A DNA stretch of 64,000 nucleotides, taken from contig CM024183.1 of the NCBI GenBank assembly GCA_013433145.1, forward strand, positions 3,128,501-3,192,500, given 5' to 3'. Positions 40,110 through 55,367 of this stretch are shown one piece after another. This stretch comes from Ascaris suum. Taxonomy: Eukaryota; Nematoda; Chromadorea; Rhabditida; Ascarididae. The notes beneath the pieces are model-generated. The model was not told where the DNA came from, did no database searches, and worked only from the letters and a program-made list of their open reading frames with translations. Each line of letters starts with the position of its first letter. The stretch's first letter is position 1. Both the position numbers and the translations under genes were made by a program.

Positions 40110-43100
40110 AGTATTCTTTTATTTGAATTAAATACTTTTCTGTGACTAAATTTGCATAAATCAACGGATGATTAAAGCGGATATTTGACTATGCAAAAAT
40201 GCTCTGGAATTTCAGTTATTTAGCGTGATGAAATTAATCGCTAGACTATATGTAATAGTGTATTCAATGTCTTATCACTTCGATGAATACAATATTAGAA
40301 ATTTATGCAAAAAAATGGCAATGCAAATTTTTTTGCATTTCCCATTTATGCAAATTTTTGCATCAAATGCAATATTACGATGTGTATAATTTTCATGAAA
40401 TCCTCGCAAAAAAAAAAAATTTCTTTTCACCTCTATTGAAGATGAAAACAGCAAACAACTCTATCTAAAACAACAAAAAAACTCAACGAAATATGTACAT
40501 TCTCATGAAAAAAAACAAAATTGATGAAAAAATCAAAAAAAAAAAAAAATCAAAAAATCAAAATTGATCAAAAAAATTGAGAGAATCCGTACGTTTACAA
40601 ATCGGTCGAAAATTTGCTTATAGGAAAAAATTCCAAAAAAAATTAACATATACTAAGCAAAACTTGCTGCTATAATTTCTTTACATAGCGAACGGAAAGT
40701 ATTGGACACTCTTAACAAACAAATGCATCGATTTCCACACGTCTTCATTTGCATATGCTATTTAAATTTGCATAAAACCCAAAAAACAATGAAATATTGG
40801 AGCACTGCAAAGCTGCATATATGAAAGACAAAATTTATTTAATATCAGATATTCATTTATATTTGTAAATGATAGAAACCTGTCACCAAAATCTCAAACA
40901 TGAAATTCGACCAATGAAAATTGCTTTATACATCGAAATAACAAAAAAAAAAAAAAAATTAAACTCAATCGACAGAATTGAACGAATCAATAAAACGGAA
41001 AATTTTTAAAGAAATTTTTGAAGCACTAAAAGCACTAATCACTCAACGATTTAATCGTCAAAGCGCTAGCAAATAATCGCTTCAATGCAAAAAACTTGAA
41101 TGAAAGATAAGCGTGCTTCTTACTATGCTTAGACAGATTAATCAATGCGAAAACAAAGAAATGAAGTGAGAAAATTTCAAAAATTTTTGATCCGATGCCG
41201 AATATTTTCGACATTCGTTTATGAAACGAACATGATTTTTGCACTGAATTCTCGAAATAAAAGCAGGAAATGTTGCGATTTGAAAATTTGTGCAAAATAG
41301 CGGAGAGATATTCGATGAACGAGAAAGTCGACATTTTAAAGGTATCGGAGAAGTATAGCAAATCCCATACAACATCTAATTACACTGTCGATTTTTGTTT
41401 AAATTTTATTCTCATTAAAAAAAAATTGGTGCATTTTTTTCCAAAGCTAATGAAAAATTTTCTGGCATATATTCAGATTAAATTTGAGAAAGCAAAATTA
41501 GATGCAAAAGAAAAGTAATTATTTGATTAGCAACAAGTAATTTTTACTTTTTTATATGAGGACCACCCACTCCGATCGAATTTTGGCAACGAACCTCATT
41601 TTGCAGGTGAAATACGTGCCAAAAAAACTTTAAAAAAGAATCTCTAATTTTATTAAATTATCGATTTTAAAAACCTTGGGTTTTAAACCTTTGAATCTAC
41701 CGATAATAAATAAACCTGAATTAGGTAATGGACCGTCCAAATTGTAATATAAAAACATTCATAAACAGGAAAATGAGGGTACCGGTATGTGCAGCTGCAA
41801 TAGATGGAACGCAATCACAACACATTGATGAGTCACACGAAATGGTTGACCCTCTTATCAATAATGCATCGTTGTCACTGGTATGCTTATGATGGCGAAG
41901 AGCAAATAAACGAGTTCAGTCAAGATGAGCATCGAAGGCGCTTTTAATGTTTACCAGGCGGGAACTTCAAACTTTCACTATCGCTTTGAGCTTGAACTTT
42001 TTTCCGGTTGAATTAAACGCGGAATTCGGAAAGGAAAAGAATCTTGCTAAGTAAGAAAAATTAACGAAATGCAAGTGGGGAAAAAAGGACTCAGAAATTT
42101 GAATAGTTGCCAAATGTGCTTTACCTAGAAATCGATTCTAAAAAGCTGTATGTAAATATGTGAAAATTAAACACATTTAGACGAGGCAAATATTATCTCG
42201 AGAATTTCCGAGACTACAACTCCGTCATCAGTAGTCGATTCAACGAATACTCCAATTATTTTTGAACGCGATGTTAGCAGCTATTAAAAAAAACTGCATA
42301 GAATAAACAATGGTTGCGAGGGAGTAAAGGATCGAGCAAGAAAAATCCTCTCCTAGATGAAACATAAATCCTCAATCAAATCCATTCTAAATTTCCAATG
42401 TTCGGCTGTAATCAACTCAATTACTCCACAACTTTATCCATGAATAAAACTCTTCACCGTCGATAATAAATTAAACATTAGTGGTAAATTCAAACTGCAA
42501 TATAAAATAAATAGAGGCAATATATCCACTGATTGTATTTTAGAGATTGTAACACATCGAAATTTAAAAAGTTATGGACCTAAGAGTGCCATCAGAGACC
42601 GCGTTTTCAACTTCCTTCCTCTTCAAGCGGACGCTGACCCCAATAAAAAATGACCGCATTGAGGAGGATTTAATTTACGCTATTGAAAAATACAACTGAA
42701 ATAGTACACTGTAAATACATCGCTGCTGAAAAACGCGCCATCGAATTTCCCGTGCAAAAAATTTCTTTCACGTGGAAATAGAAAGTGATAATGAAATTAT
42801 TTTTCTATTTTTATCTTGATCGTTCATATTTTCATACTACAGTTTTCAAGGGCGCGAATTTAATTCAAGGAAACTTTAAGGAAAATGATAAAAGAACTTC
42901 AAGGAACAGTTGATTAGCATTTGTGCATTTGATTTTCCTTGTCAAATATGTGCAGTGATGAGGAATACAAGTGTAACATCCTCCTTCATACACACCATAT
43001 TAGTCAGCGCACAACGTGTGATTCAAAAAGTTTGTCACAACTACATGGAATCGTTGGCTTTATTGACAACCGACTGTTGTAGTTGACAGCAAATAAGGGC

Positions 43101-44870
43101 AATCTTAATCTGAAGTTAAATTATTAAAACTCAATGAGTACAATTATTAAAACACACAAAATATCCTTATCTTTATGCAAATATTACTAGTTACGCACAA
43201 TCGAATCGAGAGAAATTGTAATAAAAGTAAACCTCGCTATTACTTAGTGATGTGTGCCAAAAAATTGTTGAACTCGGCGCTTTACGTAGCTCCACTCAAA
43301 AATTCGATAAAGTTATAAAAAACCTTTAGAACCTTATCGCTGATAGTTAAAATGTTATCGCTAACATTTAAATACTAGGACTCTTAAGTTAACGTTCAAA
43401 ATAAAATAAAACAGCTAAATAAAAACATCACATCGTTAAATTTCATAAGAACCAAAAAGCCTCACTCAAATATTTCGCTAAGAGGAAGAATATGCAAATT
43501 TCGAATCAATATCCAATCATAAATATAGTATTGCGTATATAATAGAATTATTTCAATTGTTGAATATGATTGATTGCATTAAGGTTTCGTATATGAAAAA
43601 AAAATTCAATTTTTTTGGAAATTCGTTAGAGAATTTTGAAAAGAAAAATTCACTATGCAAATTAGAATGTTCCAATAGTTTATGGTCAATTAAAATAATC
43701 GCCATTTTTTTTTTCAAATCACATTAACGTCATTTTTACGTTCCCCTTCTATAGAACGTTACATTCAACTCTCGAGTGTTCTATGAGCTACAAAAAATGA
43801 AACGCATTCAACAATATTCTTTCGATTACTTTAAAGACTTAAATTCATTGCTCTACTTTAATCTAATCTACTTGAAGCGATAAAAGTGATAGTGGAGTTG
43901 AGTGAAATAGATTAATGGCTACTGTTTTCTTTGAAAAGAGAACGCTTTCATCAATAATTTAAAATTTTCCACTAGCAAAATTAACGAATAAAATTCAATA
44001 GAACAGCAGAAATAGAGCCGAAAAACAGTGATCCGATTATTTTCAACCAAGAAAGCTGAATATATTGATATTTTTTGTAAACGGACATTTGTTTGTGAAC
44101 GCAAGGACTCAATCGTAGTCACATATGATGCGAATAGGATGCCCATCTGGTCTCACATGTAACGCGGTGTGTCATTATTTCCAAATGGTGAAAACGGAAA
44201 TGACGGCCACCCGTATTATTTCCGGCATTGAGAGGAGATTTTCGTTGTTGCTGATGGGAAATTAGAGACGAAATTTGCGAAAATCTAAGAGGAATATTGA
44301 AGATATCCAACAGTGGAAATTTTCGAGAAAAAGTGAAGTAGTCTGCCGATTAATCGACATTGTATTTTTTTTCCAAAACATTCTGGGCCCCAATTCCGGC
44401 TTCTTCAAACGGCTTTAAAACATTTTTGCCTTCGGAAATCAATTATTTCTCTTGTCTTTTTTCAGAACTTTTTGGTGACTACGCGACATAAAAACAATCG
44501 ATTCATTGGATGCAACAAAGAATAATCTCGAAATTAAAATAGAAACCATGACATAAAATCGTTTGCATCAATAAATAAAATCGCTAAATCATAAAGTCTT
44601 TCACCTCTATGAATAATCGACCAAAAGTTTTAATAAAAAACAACTCAAAGTATGTGACTATATCGATGTTCAATAATTGTTTCCGCTGTTTAAAGCATCA
44701 AATTTTCTCCGGTAGAAGCGCCGAAAGTCTCATTTCGCATTAGAATGCTCAAAATGGGTTTTTCAATTAGAAGAACCCAATATTTAGATGAATATTGTAT
44801 TCCCATTTGGGTAATTTTACCCATCATCTTCTACATCTATCAAATTTTGCATATATGCTGAAATATATTA
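40110..44870. other. Non-coding, no gene seen
   Basis: Very A/T-rich, with poly(A) and poly(T) interruptions (for example near 40538 and 40943). Frames at 41035-41518 on both strands are lysine/phenylalanine-rich and unrecognisable. Confidence 0.4.
40321..40363. repeat. Two adjacent ATGCAAAT-type palindromes
   Basis: 40321-40338 and 40348-40363 both read ATGCAAA, a short T run, then TTTGCAT. ATGCAAAT is the POU/octamer word, so this could be a paired binding site, but the surrounding DNA is rich in TTGCAAA words and the match may reflect composition. Confidence 0.6.
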
Positions 44871-44871
44871 G

Positions 44872-44956
44872 CCAAATGATGATCGTATATCTCGAGAGTG
44901 AAGACGCATTAGAAAAGATATTCAAGTGGGTAACGAAGCGGTACAACGGGCAGCTG
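44872..44956 (+). CDS. Candidate internal coding exon
   Basis: Encodes QMMIVYLESEDALEKIFKWV then TKRYNGQL and ends at a GTATGT donor in phase 0. The acceptor (AATATATTAG) is mediocre. The amphipathic, charge-balanced composition looks coding. It can follow the exon ending at 39078 in phase, and it can precede the frames at 53289 or 63031, both phase 0. Family not recognised. Confidence 0.35.
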
Positions 44957-45225
44957 GTATGTTTAACGAGACGTTTGTTTTGTTTGGTGTGAAGAAATGC
45001 AGTAAAACCACTAGCGGTACGCCTATTTTCTATTATATAGCATTTATGTAAACAAGAGCAATTCAAGCGTGTTGCAAGGTAAACCCTATCTAATTGTCCA
45101 CGCATCGCGAAAACCATCACAATAACTCGACTATTTCCTTACAACACAATTTACGATCATTCCTCAATAGTTCCTTCTTCTCTTAATTGGCATGCAATTA
45201 AGCTTTATCAAATAACATTGCAAGA

Positions 45226-45270
45226 GAATAGAATGGAACCGAATAGAATAGAATAGAATAGAATAGAAAA
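45226..45270 (+). repeat. GAATA pentanucleotide array
   Basis: Nine near-perfect 5-nt units, five of them consecutive GAATA. Related A-rich pentamer arrays occur at 59306 and 61691. Confidence 0.85.
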
Positions 45271-46410
45271 AAGGATCGGAACGAAACAGGCTATATATTG
45301 AACCAAAGTAGTATACCGCAAACTTCTGAAATGTTTCCCTTCTTGCTCTCTTTCACTCTCGTCTCAGATAAAAGTTTATTATACAAATGCTATAACTTGA
45401 CAATATGAGAATAAGTTAAGATTAAAATGGCCGTTTTTTCTTTATGAAACATATCGAAAGCAAAAAGGGAATATTTTTATTGCTCCAAAACAATTGATAA
45501 GAATTTGCTCAATTATATTCTCTTACACAAAAAAAAAAAATTGCTCTTTGAAATATGCATTCTAATCAATTCTAATCGAAAGTTTATCGATCGATAAATC
45601 GGAACAGCTCTGATAAAAATTTGAATTCTTAAATTGCATGGAATTAATTTAATTTTTAAAAAAAATTTACGAACATTTCAATCATATGAAAAAATTCGCA
45701 TATGAAATAATATATGCAACATAATGCAGTAAAGTTTGCGAATGATGAACTATTTAATCAACAGATTCGAGACCATTCTTACACGGTGTGTCATAGGTCA
45801 ATGAATCCATTGCGATCAAATCGTGTAGAAAAAATATGCAAAAGATCAACTAGCACGGAAAAATGCCACACACACACACACACAAAAAAAAAGAATGTTA
45901 CAAGGAAAAAAACGAAACGTAAAGGTTACTCTTTCATCTCAAATTCTCTATCCATAGTATCCGAAAAAAAATTTTTTTTGAATAATTTTTGAAGAGATAT
46001 TAGGTGGAAAATACTTCTGAAACATTTTCCAGAAAATGATCAATCCTTTTTAATTAGATAATTGCCTATTTTTGGTTATTTTTTTTTATTGCGTATGAAA
46101 ATTATTGAAAATTTAGAGGATAAATTGCTCACGATTTTTTGAAAAAAAAATCATATCTTTTAACTTCTATATTATCTTTTCCTCATCAAATAAGTGCTAT
46201 TTTTTTCAGTGTCTCATTTGTTGAACGAAGTTGAATTTTATAATCTCTTGTTAAGTTATTAAAATATAATTTTCGCCTATAATGTGCACAGAACATTAGT
46301 CAACAAGAAAATGCAGTCGGAAGAAAGGTGTGTGGAGATGTGTTGTGTAGTGAACACACACAAAATAACAATACATCCAACGTGAAGTGACACTCGATTG
46401 TGTACGCTTC

Positions 46411-46428
46411 GTGTGTGTGTGTGTGTGT
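46411..46428 (+). repeat. (GT)9 microsatellite
   Basis: Nine perfect GT units, followed by degenerate GTCTGTTTGTCTGTGTATGT to about 46460. Confidence 0.9.
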
Positions 46429-48278
46429 CTGTTTGTCTGTGTATGTATGTGTGCGCACATATTTGTGTTATTCGCATAGTGTAGTAATAAACGACGCACA
46501 ACCCTGTGAACTCAACTAACCCTGATTTTGAATGGATATTATCAACTAATGTAATTAAAACCAATGAAATTTCAATTCATTTCTTCGTTGTAATTTTATA
46601 GAGGGGTAATGGCTGAAGAGAGAGGATTTTCAAAAAAAAAAACTGATTTTCGCCGCTTCCATTTATTCCATTGAAATACATACGAAAATACGAAATCTCT
46701 TCTTCACTCTCAATAATACTCAATAAAAACCTTTCGATCTCATATTGACCATAATTAGAGAAGTAGATTAAATAAACACCCCGTACAAATAAATAAATAA
46801 GAGAAAAAATAAATAAGATTCAAAATCAGAGTCAAAATTATTGCTAAAAAAAATGTCTTTTGAATGCTCAATTTTCTGAAAGAAAGGAGCTCCCCCGAAA
46901 AATGATTATTGGCTAAGAACGTTAGGTTTTTAGGGTATCTTTAAGGAAGAGATGATCGAGCGAGTACTCGAAAGAAGTCAAATCTCACCTCTTTCTGCTG
47001 TCTTCAAGAATGCTTTTGTAGTCCCCACTCCTCCCCCTCCCGCTTGCCCCCACTCCGAAGAACCCTCTATTCTCTTTTCAAGCTAACTAGACAATACGAA
47101 CAGATATCGTGGCGCAAATAATTCGGCGAGCAAAAGTTCACGTAGAAATGTTAACTAATGAAGCGGTCTCCCCTTATGTTAAAAATGATCATTTCTAAAC
47201 GTTATTTTTCTCAATCAACGAGCATTTGTTTCATGGCTCTTTTACAATGGATGATGAAATTGATAGATTATATCCATGACAAGAAGAAAAATATTTTGAA
47301 AGATATGTAAAAATGATGATGAAAATAAGTGTTATATTAATTTACATAAATCTTCTCTTCCTTTCAACGACTTTTCCCAAGCCTTCCTCCAAACCTTTTC
47401 TAGGAGGAAAAGGGGCAGAGGAGAGTGCCGAGCAAGTTTCCTGAATAGTTCCTTTTCTTATTGGAAAAAAAAACACATGAAAAACAAGATGTTAGATGAA
47501 TATTGTTCTTGAAGAATGCCAAAGTCTTGAAAAAATTTGCCTCTCTCTAAACAAATTCATCGAAAAATTATGTGGTATTAATAAATAATGAGATTTCATT
47601 TGAAATTACATTATAATAAATCACAAACGATGCAAAAATGAGGAAAAGTGAAATGAATATGTGGAATGAACGATATAACAAACAAATAGTTTGTCGATTT
47701 CCGTTTTTCAGTGGAAACGAAAATGATTCGAAAATAAGGAGGAGCTTTATGCAAAAATGGAAAATGAAAATGTTTTTTTTTCTTTGCACTAATGGTAGAG
47801 ACCCATATGTGTGGCGTTTTATTCATTATTCCTCCTTAATGAATTATATTTTTAACGCTGATATATCGGTTGAGAGATGCTCTTGCTTTCGACGCGTTAA
47901 ATGATATTTTAATCAAACAGAAAGGAAACTTAAAAAAAGGAATTATATGCTATAACTTTAGAAACGTGCTAACGATCACGTCTGAACCATGGCTTAACGA
48001 TGGATAGCGAAGAAAAAAAGAAGCGGTAAATTCAAGTTCTAGTTCAGATTCAAATTCTGCAAATAGGAGGAAAGTTTTTCGACTTAAGCACGATAAACAT
48101 ATTAAATGAAAATGCTTTGATAAATTAGGACAAGTTGCTCTACTTCAAGTAAACTACTGTGCAAATGAGCCACATCTCTACGATAATGAAGTATTCTAAA
48201 CGAGTGAATATAATAATAATAACATAGAAATTGCTTAAGAATAATTCCCCTTGATGATTAGGTGAGGGGAAGGGAAGT

Positions 48279-48303
48279 GGGGGGGGGGGGGGGGGGGGGG
48301 GGG
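48279..48303 (+). repeat. G25 homopolymer
   Basis: Twenty-five consecutive guanines, followed by AGGAGGAGGG. Exceptional in such an AT-rich context and capable of forming a G-quadruplex. Its exact length may be a sequencing or assembly artefact. Confidence 0.9.
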
Positions 48304-49337
48304 AGGAGGAGGGTATAGATGAGGTCACTAATTTTTTGCACTTTTTCTAAATGTTACCTGGGTAAGTGTACCACACTGAACAATGATGCGGCTTCTTTAT
48401 GCCTTTTAAAGAAAAAGTCAAATGGGGCGACGATTACCGTAAAATATATTCCGCCATAATTACGTAGGAATGTTTTTGATATTTCATCGCCGGATTGAGC
48501 CTCGAAAAATGTCAACGAGAATATTCATATAGTCGAGAGAGAGCATATAAACTACTCTATGGAAACGAATCAATGAAGATAAACGATGGAATTTCATTCG
48601 GTAATCCATTCAAAAATTGCCCTCATTTTAAAATATTTATTGCTATATAATGACGAAAGTATATTTATTCATAGACTATCAAATGATATAAGTAGCAAAA
48701 AAAAAACAGGCCTAGGCTAGACATGGATTCGTTTTTTAGTTTCCTAGATGAAAGAATTCCATCGAGACATATACCATTAGAGCCTTTCATTGCGCTATCA
48801 TTAAACATAGAAATGAGCCTAGAAACGATTGAAACACAGAAGTGCTTTGAATACGGTAACAAAACAATCAAAATATTGGCAAAATAATTGCCGTCTGTTA
48901 TTCACAAATGGTAACCACGTCTCCTATGGAAAATTGCTAATAAATTGCAAATATTTGAAAGAATTCGAAAATTGCAAGCAATATTATTGCAATTTGCAGT
49001 TACAATAAATGGATAGGATATTACTGAAAGGATGAAAAACATGAACAAAATAAATCATCAGTAAGAATGTTCTAAATTGCAAATATTGTTAGTGAAAAAA
49101 CCGATCGATAGTCGAGTCTTCATGTCTTCCTACCTTTAGGTTCCATTTTCAAACGCATTCACAGTTGCAAAGCATGAAGCGATTACAACTTCAACGATAC
49201 AAACTGGCTAGTAAAGTATATCTTTGGAATTGGATCGAACAGTAAATTCCGAAAAGAAAAAACCTATCGAATTACAGTAAGTAGTATTTTAAAATATTAT
49301 CTGCCTTACTGAGGTTACTCATTTATGATGCCACATA

Positions 49338-49469
<132 letters not shown>

Positions 49470-52400
49470 GAAGGCATTTGTAAAATATAAATATATTTCC
49501 TTACAAAAATTTGTTCACTGGAAGAGACGAGAAGAGGACGAAAAAGAGGAAGAGAGAAAAATATAGCGACAATGAATTGAGAGAGGAGAGGAGGAAAGCA
49601 GTATTCGTGTATGAATCGCATTCCCATAGTGAAAGAGCATCCGATTTATTGCTCACAAATTTGGAACGTGAATTCCCACGCTTGTAAGAAAGAATTATAG
49701 AAGGCCACCCAATGGTTGATACGATGTGCATCATCACAAGCATCTTCGCCAATGCAGAACCCGCCGACCCTATGCTGCAGAACATTATAATCTTTTAATT
49801 TTTGATTAAGGTTAACGATTTAAAGATGAGAAAAGTCGAATCAGTTGACTTTTAGAGAAATGTCTCATATAAGTTAAAATACTCGCCAAATTTTGTAGCT
49901 GCAAACGCCCTGTGTCACGACAAACAGACAGACAGACAAAGACATATATGAACAAAACTTGGCGGTCGTCACGCTTCTCATAAGTCGTGCAAAAACGAAT
50001 GGTAAAAAAGTGGTAAACTTAAACGACCTTCTCAAGTGAATGTGAAACGGAGACGAAGATAATTTTCACACAAATTCATTCCGGTTACGAAATTGTTGTG
50101 ACAACAAATCAAAGTTTGCTAATTGTCCACTTACACTTCTTGGCAATTCTCCAACAGCGATGGTCAACTGGTCACAACATAAAGAGGAAAATTATGAGCA
50201 ATTTTCGCATAACAGTTTTCCTACTTTCGAAGGTTTACGGCATTTTTTAAACGAGAACGATGCATATTTACTTTTCATTGTTATTCATAAAAAGTCACAG
50301 TTTTATATAAAAACTCAGTTTAAAATTTCATAAATAATGAAAGTCATCGACACTAAGAAAATTTCACTAAAGAAAGAAAATGAAAAAAATGAGACTGACC
50401 AAAACAAATTGATGAGTATAAAAAGAAGGAGAAAGAAAATGAACAAATAAAAGTACATTAAAAATGAATTAAATAAAGCGATTATAGAATGGAGTAAATA
50501 AGAGATGAAAGATAGAATTGATAGAGTTAAAAATTCAAAGAAAATTTCAAAGATATTTTTACTGAACTAGAGAAAGAGTATAACCAAGAATCAACCCATA
50601 TATAATTATGCCGATATTCATTGTTGCATTAAATTATTATCATATATTTGTTTAATTGTATTCATCCTTCGTTTAGATGGTTTCTGAACCTATAAAATTA
50701 ATGCATTCATAAGAGCGAGTGAAAAAAAATTTGCAAATAAAATCGAATAAAATAAAATAAATTATTAAAAAATATAATATAATATAGGAGAGTATAAAAC
50801 AAAAACAAGAAAAAAGAGGAAAAAATTAAGAGACGTGAGAAAAATTTGGTGGATTTAGATGAGTGGCGAATGCGAAAATGTTTTCGAATGTTTCAGTGAG
50901 AGGCGTTCGTTCTTTCAATATTTCATTGAAAAGAAACGATTTTCACGCAGAAATTTTTTTTAGGTCAATTTACGCACCGATTTGATTGTTGAGGTCATTG
51001 AAAGAGAGCCGTGCAATTTTTGTGAGATACATTGAATTTGATTACACCGTTTTTCTTGTTGCTCACCAACTTCCGCCAGATCAATCGATCGATCGATTTA
51101 ATTTTATAAAACAAAACTAAATTTGATAGAACTTAGTAGAACTTTGAACTTTAATTCCTTTCTCCTTCAGTGCTTACTTTTCTGTCCAATACTCCCTCCC
51201 CATTCTCTCTATTCTATTCCAGAAGTTTCCCCTCCTCACTAAAGAGTCGGCGCATAAATTTGTTTTCGTGTATTCTTTTTCAGCCAACTATGAGAGCCTG
51301 AAATAGCATGAAAGCACCCATGACCAGCTTGCAAAGTTTGTGATTAGCATCTACTTTGGTTACCCTTGCTGCAGTCGTAAAAGGTGGAAACTTATTTTCC
51401 ATCAGATTTTTGCATACAACACGTGTTAAACTCTTACATATAGATGTTCTCAATTCGTCTCCTACTATGAGGTGACCAATTCAAAAAATCTTATTGCACA
51501 TTAAATCGTATCGAATTTTAAAACTCATTACTTCAATACAAGATTCTTTAGTTAGTGAAATTTGGAAAATCCTGTGAAGATGGAGTTCATTGGCGATTTA
51601 AGGTTCAAATTCCGTCATATTTTTAGATAGCCAAAACAATGCTGCTATTATCTTTCAGGTGTTGCACCAGGGCATAGAAGGCGGAAATGGAGAGGCAGAT
51701 AGAGAGGCAGGAAAGAGGAAGCGAAAAAGGGAAAGGAAAACGATGTTTACTCAGGTAAACGATGAAATGTGTACAACGGTACACATAATAATATGTATGC
51801 ATTAAATAAATAAAATGATTAATAGGCAGCCGAAAATTAATGTGCAACAAAATGAAAAAATTGCTGAAAAAAATCCAAATAATCAAATCTAAAAGTGCAA
51901 TTAACTCCAAGAAAAAAAAATCCATAGATGTAATCACACAATTATTTGTATTAATTAATATTTCTCAATTCCAGTATTGCATTTCATTTCAATCAAATAA
52001 AAAATGGAAATGAAACTCAATACGATTAGATCGATTGTTTGCTAGTTGAAAAAATAAATCATATAGAATTTTATGAAGATCGTGCGCTTTTAAAAGTTTT
52101 CCGATGATCGGCGTTTCATTTGGAATTTTTATTTTCAATATTCATATTGCTGGAATTGAACGAATTTGATTGAAATTGATCGGAATTAAAATCGCTAAAT
52201 TCTATCGTCTTCGATGAAATTCGATTCTTAAAAACAAATCCTAAAATAATAGCTATCTTTTCTGAGAAAATTCAATTGTTGCTATAATCGGCGATCGATA
52301 TTATTAAGGTGCATCATTTATCGCATACTAATTTCGGATTTTTTTTTGCCACAAAACAATTCTCTACTTCCCTCTCTCTTTTCTCTCTTTCTCCCCCTCT

Positions 52401-53288
52401 CGTTAGCAGATCCCTTTCTGCTTCAATGCAAAAAGCACACCTGTCTTTTGCCCTAACATCATCCATCGTGCGTAAAAAATAGCCATTGTGGACATTGAGG
52501 GCGTTCAACTCTTTGCCATGGAAAAATGTATCCAACTAGGCAATCGATCACGCACACACACACATCTCTTTCACTCTTATCTACTCGATGGGCAACTTCT
52601 TCAGTGGTATAACTTAACTTAACTCCACTTTATTATTAATGAATCGCTGAACAAATACTACTAAAATTTATTTTGATTTTTGTTTATTTCATTTCCGTTT
52701 ATGAAAAACCTTTTTCGTAAAGGTTACGAATTTTCTGATGAAAATTTTTATATGGGAAATTTTCATTGCATCATTGCTAAAATTTTATTGAGGGTTTTAT
52801 CTCCGGAAAAGATAACCGCACAAAAGAGATAATCACATTTTATTTATCGTTACTTCAATATTATTAAACGACCAATGATATTTATTCAACGGCTGCGCTC
52901 ATTTATTCGATAATTCGATTTTTTTCAAATAGTTTTAAATAAAAACTTATATGATCACTACAAATTTATTCAAAAAGAAGAAAAAAATAAATAAACGGAT
53001 GGTGAAGTTTACGCAAACATGAAGCCAATCTGCAATTGAGAAACGTCTTCGTATTTCGCCTAACGCCAATTTTTGCAAACATTCAGACATAGTCAAAACC
53101 GGCAATTGTAAATTCTAAGTGTGCTATACGCAGCTCAATTTTGAGCTTCAAGGCTTAGAATGAACGGCCTCACGACCTGTTTCATTAATCGAGGTGCTTC
53201 GAGAGTTCCATCCCTTCTATAAAGGTTACTTCAGCAGTTCCGGCTCTCCAACATGGGTGCTTCTTAAAAACCGAAATTGTTACCTCAG

Positions 53289-53606
53289 AAAAACAGTAGG
53301 ATCTCGGGATTCAAAAGCCGGAAGCTAAAACGGTGGTGCCAAATACTTCCTCCTCGGAGTGACGAAACAATGCAATCCTATGTCACAATTGATGAAACAG
53401 ATTTGACGTTGGCAATTCGATTTGATTTTGTTGAAAAGTTTGTTGCATTTGCAATAATTAGTTCCTATTCAATATGCACGCAAAATCCCAACGATTATAC
53501 GCGCAGTCTATATAGAGGGGATCAGAATTCAAACAGCAACCTCTCATCGTTGCAATTTTTGCAAAATCGTTTTCGTGGCATCTTGAATAATTACTTAAAA
53601 TTTTAA
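53289..53606 (+). CDS. Candidate terminal exon, unknown protein
   Basis: After a TTACCTCAG acceptor, 105 codons are open in phase 0: KNSRISGFKSRKLKRWCQIL, then PPRSDETMQSYVTIDETDLT and a Phe/Ile-rich middle, to TAA. It is one of the longest open frames outside the WH2 gene and lies in a slightly less AT-rich patch (about 53020-53600). Phase would allow joining to the exon ending at 44956. No domain recognised, and no nearby AATAAA. Confidence 0.22.
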   Translation, partial: KNSRISGFKSRKLKRWCQILPPRSDETMQSYVTIDETDLTLAIRFDFVEKFVAFAIISSYSICTQNPNDYTRSLYRGDQNSNSNLSSLQFLQNRFRGILNNYLKF

Positions 53607-55367
53607 AGAATAGCGAAAGTATGTGTGTGTTTTATGTTTTCATTAAAACACGCAAAATGAATTGCAAAACTGCAAATTTCATCATTTAAATGGCATTAAA
53701 TTGCAGATGATTGAATTGCAAAATTTCAACATTTACTAGACGTATTTGAGGGGGAAATGTGCTCACATACAAAACTATTCACTCTTCATTTTCCTATGGT
53801 AAACATCTCGAAAACACTACAATTTCAATAAAATATTATTGCGAAGCTTATATGCGAGCAGCTAGATTAGCCAAAGTAAACTTTTCGAGCAGTTAAATGA
53901 TGAAATTTTATCGCTGCAAATTATTGCATAATCTCCACCCCTCTCCCCTTTCAACAATTATAGATCTGCCTAAATTTAGAGGGCTATCGACTGGATATTA
54001 GGTTAAATTGTTTAGGAGAACGAAAATTTCAGCTGGACATACCGCAATCATATTGAACAGCCGATGATAAATCTAAGCAAAAAGGAATTACAAATATTTC
54101 TTTAAAAAACGTGATGATCTCAGGGTAAAACGCTATTGTATTTGATGAGATTGTTGAAGCAATTCTTCAAACAAACTTTCTACTTGAGTAAAAAGACTTT
54201 TACAAATAGCTGTCACAAATTCCGGAAGAAATTCTGTTTACATACAATTGGCATCAAAACTTAGTGATAGCCTCGAACGTCTTTTCATTTCTTAATGCTA
54301 TCAGACGTTATACTAAAAAAAAAACTTGAAGCGAAAACGCTCAAACTTATTATCCGCCAACTGATCGTTCATTTATCGCCAACTGCTCATCAATAACCTT
54401 TGCTATTTGAAAGGAAAATAAAAGGAATAAAAAATACTTTTTTAAATACCGCTTAGATTACTAGTTGTTAATTGTAAAAATTAAGCAAACAGGAACATTA
54501 AATGAATTCGAAATTCATGCGAGTTTTCGTCTATATTTTGCTTTCTATTTCCTTTTTATGCCCGTTTGAAACCTGTATCTATAAATATGCTATAGTCACG
54601 TCATATCTGCACATATTTATGCGGGTGCATGTATTTGTCCCGTAGTTTCAATTCGGGAACCACTGCGGTTGGAGTTGTGAATTTTGCTTAGCATAACGTC
54701 GATTGTAGAGATTCGAGAAATAAAGTTCAGCAAGAAACAGTAAGAAGATAGTAGGTGAATTTAAAAGGTTCCGGCAAATCGGGTTCTCTCAGTGACCCAA
54801 CAATTAAAGTATATAAGAAATGCCGCTGTAATGACTCTGAAATTTAAACAACGATTGACCGCCTGAAAGGCATCAATTTCAAAATCAGCCAACAATATCA
54901 AGGCATTAAAACGGCCAACTTCCAACATATACTAACGTCACTTGTTGAATTTTCAAGTCATAAGTTCTTCCTCGACTGTTTTCTTTCATCCATAATTTAA
55001 TTCAGTATCTAATTTTTGCTGAGCACTTTTCTTCCTTTTTATACATTTTTACAACGTTTTTTGAAGGAAATTTTTTTCCACAAAGCTCAAGAAAGTGCTC
55101 AACCTATAAAAGCGATTCAAGTATTTAAACACGCATTCCAAAACGTATCATAGTCAAAAAAGTTGGACGAATTCCAAGAAAAAAAGCAAAAATTATTTCT
55201 ATTCTCGAAAAAAAAGCGTTCGAATAAAAAATAACAATTGGGTGGAGATGTGAGGATCACTCGCTAAGAGATGATTCATTTAATGCCGACAACAATGCAA
55301 TGTTATGCTGACACGCCCTCTGACATTTTTCTAGTGTCATCAAAGAGCAAACGCCTCCTCTCCCACT

